This document shows, in pieces, positions 57,702-64,000 of a stretch of DNA of 64,000 nt (the stretch's first letter is position 1; the number at the start of each line of letters is the position of its first letter). Position numbers and translations under genes: made by a program. Under the pieces are notes generated by a model that searched no databases, was not told where the DNA came from, and was given only the letters and a program-made list of their open reading frames with translations. The DNA comes from Glycomyces harbinensis. GTDB lineage: Bacteria > Actinomycetota > Actinomycetes > Mycobacteriales > Micromonosporaceae. The DNA lies in assembly GCF_900101745.1 (NCBI RefSeq), contig NZ_FNAD01000005.1, positions 62,001-126,000 of the forward strand, given 5' to 3'.

Positions 57702-59864
57702 CTACCAGGAGCGGGGGCGGTCGTCCCACTCGCCCCAGCTGCGGCGCTCGGTGCGCCGCGAGTCCGGGTCCTCGTCCTCGCGGGGCTCGCGCTGCTGCTC
57801 GCTCCCGTAGGGCGCCGGCGGCTGGGACTGCGACGGGTCGCCGTGCTGCGGCATCGCGCGGGTCGCCCCGTACTCGCCGGTCGGCGGCGCGGGCTGCTCC
57901 TGCGGCGCGTACGGGTCCCGGCGCATCGACTGGCTCGGGTACGGGTCGCCCCCGGGCGGCGCGCTCTGCGGCGCGTTCGGCGCCGAGTGCGAGCCGTAGC
58001 CCTGCGGCTGGCTCGGCTGGGCACCGTACCCGGCGGGCTGGCTCGGCTGGCCGGGCTGGCTGCCGTACCCGGCAGGCTGGCTCGGCTGACTGCCGTAGCC
58101 CGGCGGCTGGCTGGGCTGGTTCGGCTGGGCGCCGTAGCCCTGCGAACCGGGCCCGTACTGCGGCGCGCTCGGCGAGCCGAAACGCTGCTCGGGCTGCGCG
58201 GCGGGCGCGTTCGCCGGGTTCTGCGGCTCGAACATCGAACCGGTCGCAGGCGGCGGCGGAGGCGTCGGCGACGGGTGCGGGCGGGTCGCGCCCGGATCGG
58301 CCCCGTACGGGCTCACCCCCGGGTGCGGCCTGGTCGCGTTCGGGTCCGCGTACGGATTGGGCGGCGCCGAAGGGCTCGGCGGCGCGGACGCGCCGGGGTG
58401 CGGCCGCGTCGCGTTCGGGTCCGCGTACGGGTTCGGCGGGGCCGACGGGCCCGGGTGCGGGCGGGTCGCGCCGGGATCGGCGAACGCGCTCGGCGGGGCC
58501 GCCGCGGGCGGCTTCGAGAGGTTCGCCTGCGGCATGATCTGCGTGGCGTCCGACGCGCCCGGTCCGCCGGGCTGCTTGACGACCGGGAGGATCGTGGTCC
58601 CGTCCGGGCCGAGGCCCGGTGCGCCGGGTGCGGCGCCGAAACCGGCCTGGGGCATGACCTGCGTGGAGTCCGAGCCGCCGTACGCGGGGCCGAACTGGGT
58701 CGGCGCGGCCGGGTTGCCGGGGCCGTCGACGAGGCCGCCGGGGTGGATCATCGTGGGCGCCTCCGAACCGGGCGCGGGCCCGGCCTGGTAGACGCCGGGC
58801 GTCCCGACCTGGGCCGCGGTCGGCTGGTGCTCGGGCGGGCCGCCGGGGGTGAAGCTCTCGCCGTCGTCGTCCTTGTCGTCCTTGCCGCCGCGCAGCAGGA
58901 ACACGATGCCGATGATGCCGCCGACGACCAGCAGGGCGCCGATCACGATGAGGAAGATGAGCGTGCCGGAGATGCCGGTGTCCTTCGGCGGCGGCGCGCT
59001 CGTCTCCTCGGCGGGCGTGGGCGCGGCGCTGGTCGGCGGCGCGGAGGACTCCTCGGCCTCGACCTTCGTGAGCGTCACGTTCCGGTTGAACGTGGTCGAG
59101 CCCTCGTTGACCGAGAACTCCTCGGTCTTCTCCTCGAACCCGTCCTTGGTGATGACCATCGTCATGTCGCCGGGGGCGATCGGGTTCGAGCCGTCGCCGG
59201 TGAACTCGTAGCCGCCGTCGCCGCCGGTCTCGGTCTCGTGCTCGCCGCCCTCGCCGTCGGTGAGGACGAGCTTCGCGCCCTCGACCGGCTCGGCGTTCGA
59301 GGAGACGGTGCCGCTGATCGAGGTGATCGAGGCGGAAGCCGTGCCCCAGACGGTCACGGACGTCTGGGTCGCGCCGCCGGGGAACTCGACGTTGAGCGCG
59401 CCGGTCTGGGACTGCCCGTCGGGGAGGTCGGCCTCGCCCATCGGGGAGACGATGAACTGGACCTGGCGCATCTCGCCCGAGGTCATGCCCGCGCACTTGA
59501 CGGAGCTGTCGCCGCTCGCCTCGCACCCGCCGCCCACGCTGACGTAGGCGAGGTTGTCGAGGCCGGCGACGCTCGCCTTGATCTCGGCGTCCTTGGGGCC
59601 CGTGCCCGGGGGGAAGACGGCCGTCACGTCGACGACGACCGTGGCGGTCGCACCGCCGATCTCCAACTGCGGGTCGTGGCCCTGGGTTATCGCGGCGGTG
59701 AAGTCGCCCTGCGCCATCGCTGCCTGCGGGAACGTCAGCATGCCGAGCAGAGCGCCGACCACGACCGCGAGGCCGGAGAGGCGCCTCGGCAGCCCACCCC
59801 CGACCCTCCGCCGGGCCCGCGGGACGCTAGTCTGGGTCCCGCCCGGTTCGGCAGCTACGGTCAT
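57702..59864 (-). CDS. Large single-pass membrane protein with T-x-x-x-P repeats in its cytoplasmic tail
   Basis: The 720-residue protein has a signal peptide (LAVVVGALLGMLTFPQAAMA). An extracellular part follows, with a carboxypeptidase-regulatory-like beta domain (ISGTVSSNAEPVEGAKLVL, then GDGGYEF), a Ser/Pro/Glu stalk and one membrane helix (TLIFLIVIGALLVVGGIIGI). The cytoplasmic tail of about 390 residues is rich in Pro, Gln, Gly. The tail holds ten T-x-x-x-P motifs: TMIHP, TQFGP, TQVMP, TTILP, TQIMP, TRPHP four times and TRAMP. Such threonines could be targets of Ser/Thr kinases read by FHA domains. The ATG follows GGAGGGG. It sits between purF and the sterol-carrier-fold gene. Confidence 0.75.
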   Translation of the reverse strand: MTVAAEPGGTQTSVPRARRRVGGGLPRRLSGLAVVVGALLGMLTFPQAAMAQGDFTAAITQGHDPQLEIGGATATVVVDVTAVFPPGTGPKDAEIKASVAGLDNLAYVSVGGGCEASGDSSVKCAGMTSGEMRQVQFIVSPMGEADLPDGQSQTGALNVEFPGGATQTSVTVWGTASASITSISGTVSSNAEPVEGAKLVLTDGEGGEHETETGGDGGYEFTGDGSNPIAPGDMTMVITKDGFEEKTEEFSVNEGSTTFNRNVTLTKVEAEESSAPPTSAAPTPAEETSAPPPKDTGISGTLIFLIVIGALLVVGGIIGIVFLLRGGKDDKDDDGESFTPGGPPEHQPTAAQVGTPGVYQAGPAPGSEAPTMIHPGGLVDGPGNPAAPTQFGPAYGGSDSTQVMPQAGFGAAPGAPGLGPDGTTILPVVKQPGGPGASDATQIMPQANLSKPPAAAPPSAFADPGATRPHPGPSAPPNPYADPNATRPHPGASAPPSPSAPPNPYADPNATRPHPGVSPYGADPGATRPHPSPTPPPPPATGSMFEPQNPANAPAAQPEQRFGSPSAPQYGPGSQGYGAQPNQPSQPPGYGSQPSQPAGYGSQPGQPSQPAGYGAQPSQPQGYGSHSAPNAPQSAPPGGDPYPSQSMRRDPYAPQEQPAPPTGEYGATRAMPQHGDPSQSQPPAPYGSEQQREPREDEDPDSRRTERRSWGEWDDRPRSW

Positions 59865-60111
59865 CTACATCCCCTCCTGGGCATGTGCCATCCAGCGCTC
59901 ACTCGCGGCGTCTGCCACGGGCGGGCACGACGAACCCACGGAAGCGGGCCGTCGTCGCCACTATGCCTGGTCTCAATTCGGTTACGGGACCGGGGGGCGC
60001 GCGGCGCGGTGTACGGCGCGGCGCATGCGTTCGGTCCCTCGCTCGCTCCTGAGCAGGCCCGTTCGGCAACGGGCCGTATCGGGCAGTCTAACGTGGTTCG
60101 GAGGTTTCCCC

Positions 60112-60480
60112 GTGGACGCTGTGGCCGACGCCATCGCCGCGATCGACAATGACGAGGCTCCCGATCGGGAGACGCTCAAGGCCGCGGTGCGCGAACTGCT
60201 CAAGGCCCTGGCGGACAACGCCCCGGGTCATTCGGTGGAAGTGCGGGTGCCGCCGTACGGCGCGGTGCAGTGCGTCGAGGGGCCCCGGCACCGCCGGGGG
60301 ACGCCGCCGAACGTCATCGAGTGCGCGCCGCTGGTGTTCCTCGAACTGGGTACGGGCCGCCTCGGCTTCGCGGCCGCCGTCGCCGCCGGGAAGGTCGCGG
60401 CCTCGGGCCAGCGGGCCGACCTGTCCGAGCACCTGCCGCTGGCCGGGCCCCACGGCGAAGATCTGGACGGGAACGCGTAG
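60112..60480 (+). CDS. Sterol carrier family protein, actinobacterial purine-cluster type
   Basis: This 122-residue protein has the small SCP2-like fold typical of actinobacterial genes between purL and purF: VEVRVPPYGAVQCVEGPRH, then GTPPNVIE and GRLGFAAAVAAGKV. The role is unknown, but its constant place next to purine genes suggests a link. GGAGG is 8 bases before the GTG start. Confidence 0.85.
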   Translation: MDAVADAIAAIDNDEAPDRETLKAAVRELLKALADNAPGHSVEVRVPPYGAVQCVEGPRHRRGTPPNVIECAPLVFLELGTGRLGFAAAVAAGKVAASGQRADLSEHLPLAGPHGEDLDGNA

Positions 60481-60526
60481 GGGCCGCCGGTCCCCGCCCG
60501 CTTCCCACACCTCTTTATATGCGCGC

Positions 60527-60561
60527 GAAGCCGCCCCGGCCATTTCGGCCGGGGCGGCTTC
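60527..60561. terminator. Bidirectional terminator between the sterol-carrier-fold gene and purL
   Basis: A perfect 15-bp stem (60527-60541 with 60547-60561, loop ATTTC) lies between the two convergent genes. Confidence 0.85.
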
Positions 60562-60577
60562 GTCGTCTCGCTCGGTG

Positions 60578-62857
60578 CTACTCGCCCAGGCGGGATCCGA
60601 TGCGGCCCTTCCAGGCCGCTTCGAGGTCGCCGCGGGTGAGGTCGAAGTGGTCCCTCAGGTGCAGGCCGTCGGTGTTCGCGTCGGTGACGCCCAGCGGCGT
60701 GATCGGCAGGCCGCGCTGCTCGCACGCGGTGCGCACGGCGAGTTCCTGGCCGCGCGGGATGACCACGAGCACCCGCCCGGAGGACTCCGAGAACAGGTAC
60801 GTGAACGGGTCGGCGCCCTCGGGCAGGAGGATCTGCGCGCCGAGGCCGGAGTGGCAGATGGCCTCCACGAGGGCCTGGGCGAGCCCGCCTTCGGAGAGGT
60901 CGTGGGCGGCGGCGAGCTGCTCGGTCCCGGCGAGGCGCCCGAGGAGTTCGGCGAGCTTCATCTCGTGGTCGAGGTCGACCTTCGGCGGGACGCCGCCGAG
61001 GTGGCCGTGCTTGACCTGCGCCCACTCCGAGCCCGAGAGCTCTTCGAGGGTGGTGCCGATGAGCGCGATGGTGTCCCCGGTCCGGCCCAGTCCCAGCGGG
61101 ATGCGGCGCGCGACGTCGTCGATCACGCCGAGCACGCCGATGACGGGCGTCGGGTGGATCGCCTCGCGGCCGGTCTGGTTGTAGAAGGACACGTTGCCGC
61201 CGGTGACGGGGATGCCGAGCTTCTGGCAGCCGTCGGCGATGCCGGTGACGGCCCGCTCGAACTGCCACATGACGTGCGGGTCCTCGGGGGAGCCGAAGTT
61301 GAGGCAGTCGGAGACGGCGATCGGGGTCGCGCCGGTGACGGCGACGTTCCGGTACGCCTCGGCGAGCGCGAGCTGCGCCCCGTGGTACGGGTCGAGCCGC
61401 GCGAAGCGGCCGTTGCCGTCCAGGGAGATCGCGATGCCGACGCCGGTGCGCTCGTCCAGGCGGATCACGCCCGCGTCGTGCGGGGCGCCCAGGACGGTGT
61501 TGCCGAACACCGAGGAGTCGTACTGCTCGGTGATCCAGGACTTGTCGCACAGGTTGGGGCTGGCGGCCATGTCGAGGACGGTCTGGCGGATCTCCTCGTC
61601 GGTGGCGGGGCGCGGCAGCGTCTCGGCGCGGTCCACGGCGATGAGCCCGAGGTCGTTCGGCTCGGTGAAGGGCCGGTTGTAGACCGGGCCCTCGTCGGCG
61701 AGCGACTTCGGGGGGACGTCGACGACGGTCTGGCCGTGGAAGTCGACGACGAGGCGGCCGGTGCCGGTGACGGTGCCGATCGCGGTGGCGAGCAGGCCCC
61801 AGCGGCGGGATCGGGCGAGGACCTCTTCGGCCTTGGCCGGGTCGACGATGAGGAGCATCCGCTCCTGCGACTCGGAGGCGAGGATGTCCTGCGGCTCCAT
61901 GCCCTCGGCGCGCAGGGGCACGAGTTCGAGGTCGACGTGCATGCCGCCGTCGCCGGCCGCCGCGGTCTCGGACAGGGCGCAGGTCAGGCCCGCGCCGCCG
62001 AGGTCCTGGACGCCGACGACGAGGCCCGCGTCGAACAGTTCGAGGCACACCTCGATGAGCAGCTTCTCGGTGAACGGGTCGCCGACCTGCACGCTCGGGC
62101 GCGCGTCGCCCTCGCCCGACTCCGAGAAGGTCGCGGAGGCGAGGACGGAGACGCCGCCGATGCCGTCGCGGCCGGTCTTGGCGCCGAGGAGGATCACGAT
62201 GTTGCCCGTGCCGCTGGCCTGCATCGACTGGAGGCGCGAGCGCGGCATGACGCCGACGCTCAACGCGTTGACCAGCGGATTGCCCTGGTAGCACGGGTCG
62301 AAGTAGGTTTCGCCGCCGATGTTGGGCAGGCCCACGCAGTTGCCGTAGTGGCCGATGCCGTCGACGACGCCCGGGAGGACCCGGGCGGTGTCGGGGTGGT
62401 CGATGGCGCCGAACCGCAGCGAGTCCATGACCGCGATCGGGCGGGCGCCCATCGCGATGATGTCGCGGATGATGCCGCCCACGCCCGTGGCCGCGCCCTG
62501 CTTGGGCTCGACGTACGACGGGTGGTTGTGCGACTCGACCTTGAACGTGACGGCGATGTGGTCGTCGATGGCGACGACGCCGGCGTTCTCGCCGATCCCG
62601 GCCAGCAGGCGCGGGGTCCGCGGGTTCTTCTCGCCGAACTGGCGCAGGTGCACCTTGCTCGACTTGTACGAGCAGTGCTCGGACCACATGATCGAGTACA
62701 TGGCGAGCTCGGACTGGGTCGGGCGGCGGCCGAGGACCTCGCGGATGCGCTGGTACTCGTCCTCCTTGAGGCCCAGTTCGGCCCAGGGCTGCTTCTCGTC
62801 GGGGGTCGCGTCGGCGACGCCGACGGTGTCCACGGCGACGTTCAGGTCACGGGTCAT
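60578..62857 (-). CDS. purL: Phosphoribosylformylglycinamidine synthase, large subunit
   Basis: The 759-residue enzyme makes FGAM from FGAR, ATP and glutamine-derived ammonia. It is the small-type PurL that needs PurQ and PurS. Motifs: [34 protein letters not shown] and two AIR-synthetase-like halves ([25 protein letters not shown]). The ATG overlaps the purQ stop (ATGA), so the three subunits are coupled. Confidence 0.98.
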   Translation of the reverse strand: MTRDLNVAVDTVGVADATPDEKQPWAELGLKEDEYQRIREVLGRRPTQSELAMYSIMWSEHCSYKSSKVHLRQFGEKNPRTPRLLAGIGENAGVVAIDDHIAVTFKVESHNHPSYVEPKQGAATGVGGIIRDIIAMGARPIAVMDSLRFGAIDHPDTARVLPGVVDGIGHYGNCVGLPNIGGETYFDPCYQGNPLVNALSVGVMPRSRLQSMQASGTGNIVILLGAKTGRDGIGGVSVLASATFSESGEGDARPSVQVGDPFTEKLLIEVCLELFDAGLVVGVQDLGGAGLTCALSETAAAGDGGMHVDLELVPLRAEGMEPQDILASESQERMLLIVDPAKAEEVLARSRRWGLLATAIGTVTGTGRLVVDFHGQTVVDVPPKSLADEGPVYNRPFTEPNDLGLIAVDRAETLPRPATDEEIRQTVLDMAASPNLCDKSWITEQYDSSVFGNTVLGAPHDAGVIRLDERTGVGIAISLDGNGRFARLDPYHGAQLALAEAYRNVAVTGATPIAVSDCLNFGSPEDPHVMWQFERAVTGIADGCQKLGIPVTGGNVSFYNQTGREAIHPTPVIGVLGVIDDVARRIPLGLGRTGDTIALIGTTLEELSGSEWAQVKHGHLGGVPPKVDLDHEMKLAELLGRLAGTEQLAAAHDLSEGGLAQALVEAICHSGLGAQILLPEGADPFTYLFSESSGRVLVVIPRGQELAVRTACEQRGLPITPLGVTDANTDGLHLRDHFDLTRGDLEAAWKGRIGSRLGE

Positions 62858-63537
62858 CGACGCACTCCCTCACTGAGGTGGGCCAGGACGGAGGCGACTA
62901 TGCCGAGGCCGTCGGTGGACGGCCCGGTGAGCGCCTCGACGGCGTGTTCGGGGTGGGGCATGAGGCCGACGACGTTCCCGGCCTCGTTGGTCACCCCGGC
63001 GATGTCGCGCATCGAGCCGTTCGGGTTGTCGAGGTAGCGGAAGACCACGCGGCCCTCGCCCTCCAGGCGGTCGAGGACCGCCTCGTCGGCCACGTAGCGG
63101 CCCTCGCCGTGCTTGGCGGGGAAGACGACCTCGTTGCCGGGCTCGTACAGGCGGGTCCAGGCGGTCCGGTCGGTCTCCACGCGCAGGCGCGCGGGGCGGT
63201 TGCGGTAGCGCAGGTGGGCGTTGCGCACCAGGGCCCCCGGCAGCAGGTGCGATTCGCACAGCATCTGGAAGCCGTTGCAGACCCCGATCACGGGCATCCC
63301 CTGGCCGGCGGCCGCCTTGACCGTGTCCATCACCTGCGAGAAGCGGGCGATGGCGCCGCACCGGAGGGCGTCGCCGTAGGAGAAGCCCCCGGGCAGCCAC
63401 ACGCCGTCGACCCCGTGGATCTGGGCGTCGTCGTGCCACAGGGCGACCGGCTCGGCCCCGGCCAGGTGCACCGCGCGGGCGGCGTCCCGGTCGTCGAGCG
63501 AGCCGGGGAAGGTCACGATCCCGATGCGTGCGGTCAT
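62854..63537 (-). CDS. purQ: Phosphoribosylformylglycinamidine synthase, glutaminase subunit
   Basis: This 227-residue class I glutamine amidotransferase supplies ammonia to PurL. The nucleophile cysteine is in [10 protein letters not shown], and the His/Glu pair is in PHPEHAVE. It starts with [13 protein letters not shown]. Its start overlaps the purS stop and its stop overlaps the purL start, each by four bases. Confidence 0.98.
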   Translation of the reverse strand: MTARIGIVTFPGSLDDRDAARAVHLAGAEPVALWHDDAQIHGVDGVWLPGGFSYGDALRCGAIARFSQVMDTVKAAAGQGMPVIGVCNGFQMLCESHLLPGALVRNAHLRYRNRPARLRVETDRTAWTRLYEPGNEVVFPAKHGEGRYVADEAVLDRLEGEGRVVFRYLDNPNGSMRDIAGVTNEAGNVVGLMPHPEHAVEALTGPSTDGLGIVASVLAHLSEGVRR

Positions 63538-63779
63538 GCCGCCTCGATCGAGACGGTGAAGCTCTCGATGACGGGGTTGGCCAGGAGCTGGTCGGCGATC
63601 ACTCGCGACTGCTCCTCGACGTTCTGGGCGTTCTGGTCGAACTCGATCTCGACGCGCTTGCCGATCCGAACCGACGCGACGTCGTTGACGCCGAGGCGGG
63701 GCAGCGCTCCGAGGACGGCCTCACCCTGGGGGTCGAGGATTTCGGACTTCAGCATCACGTCGACCACTACACGGGCCAC
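63534..63779 (-). CDS. purS: Phosphoribosylformylglycinamidine synthase, PurS subunit
   Basis: The 81-residue protein matches PurS, the small piece that docks PurQ onto Pur[19 protein letters not shown] and [11 protein letters not shown] are typical. I chose the GTG at 63779 because GGAG lies 8 bases upstream and homologues start here; an ATG at 63818 would add 13 unlike residues. First gene of purS-purQ-purL. Confidence 0.95.
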   Translation of the reverse strand: MARVVVDVMLKSEILDPQGEAVLGALPRLGVNDVASVRIGKRVEIEFDQNAQNVEEQSRVIADQLLANPVIESFTVSIEAA

Positions 63780-63882
63780 GGTCGCACTCCTGTCGGTCAC
63801 ATGGACGGGACAGGGCAAGCATATTCATCTGCCGTGACCTGGGCCAGCGCCGCGCGGCGCGAACAGTGCCAAGTCACAGCGG

Positions 63883-64000
63883 TCAGAGGATGCCGCCGGG
63901 CCGGTACGCGGCCGCTTCGGGGTGCGCTTTCGCCGCCGCCGTCACCCTTTCGGTGACACGGTCGACCTGATCGCCTGCGGCACCGGTGAATTCACCCGTA
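63883..64000 (-). CDS. C-terminal end of an unidentified gene (partial)
   Basis: The last 118 bases contain an open minus-strand frame that ends in TGA at 63883-63885. It reads DQVDRVTERVTAAAKAHPEA and ends AAYRPGGIL. Third codon positions are about 80% G or C, as in true genes here. The segment resembles no family I know; it is upstream of purS, 103 bases away, on the same strand. Confidence 0.35.
   Translation of the reverse strand, partial: TGEFTGAAGDQVDRVTERVTAAAKAHPEAAAYRPGGIL

Overview
The window is very GC-rich (roughly 70% or more by eye). Coding is dense on both strands, GTG and TTG starts are common, and genes often overlap by 1-4 bases. The gene set points to an Actinomycetota, probably a mycelial one: ppk-mutT1 order as in Mycobacterium, a chaplin-repeat surface protein, several mycothiol-era actinobacterial families, and very many TetR, LuxR-LAL, MerR and GntR regulators. 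Glycomyces or a relative is my guess; the sequence alone does not fix the genus.

Layout. 0-13 kb: end of polyphosphate kinase, MutT1, a GH3 glycosidase, a transmembrane Hsp70-propeller protein with an SRPBCC partner, a four-repeat chaplin and a second small secreted protein, a DedA protein and two membrane or secreted proteins of unknown role. 13-18.6 kb: ArsR and LacI regulators, a HAD-IB phosphatase, RadA and a small Gly/Cys-tailed membrane protein. 18.7-35.6 kb: two large LuxR-type ATPase regulators, with a flavin reductase, an MFS exporter, a half-size MFS protein and an erythromycin-esterase-like protein. These are tied together by a shared operator-like sequence placed at a fixed distance from the -10 boxes. 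Between them lie housekeeping genes: HMG-CoA lyase, TetR, an MscS/CmpX-like membrane protein, dCTP deaminase and a GT-C/GT2 glycosyltransferase pair. 35.7-41.9 kb: a small remnant of a lutA-like gene, an FCD GntR regulator and a five-gene operon. The operon encodes every step of non-phosphorylative L-fucose breakdown to pyruvate and L-lactate.

41.9-44.3 kb is the oddest stretch. It has no recognisable gene. It holds about 16 degenerate copies of a roughly 75-bp repeat, an ATG behind a perfect Shine-Dalgarno site reading into the array, and a hairpin-rich segment upstream of that. 44.3-50.6 kb is a run of small regulator/enzyme pairs: methyltransferase with TetR, DinB-type thiol transferase with TetR, SDR, MerR with Old Yellow Enzyme, and an aminoglycoside-phosphotransferase-like kinase. 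Most have visible operators. 50.7-54.8 kb holds a secreted propeller-like protein, a glycerophosphodiesterase and a PAP2 phosphatase.

54.8-63.8 kb is the purine region: purF-purM and purS-purQ-purL on the minus strand, separated by a sterol-carrier-fold protein (plus strand) and a large membrane protein with ten T-x-x-x-P motifs in its cytoplasmic tail.

Two general regulatory traits stand out. At least 13 genes have a TANNNT box only 6-7 bases before the start codon, so leaderless mRNAs look common. Strong GC-rich hairpins sit between most convergent gene pairs.
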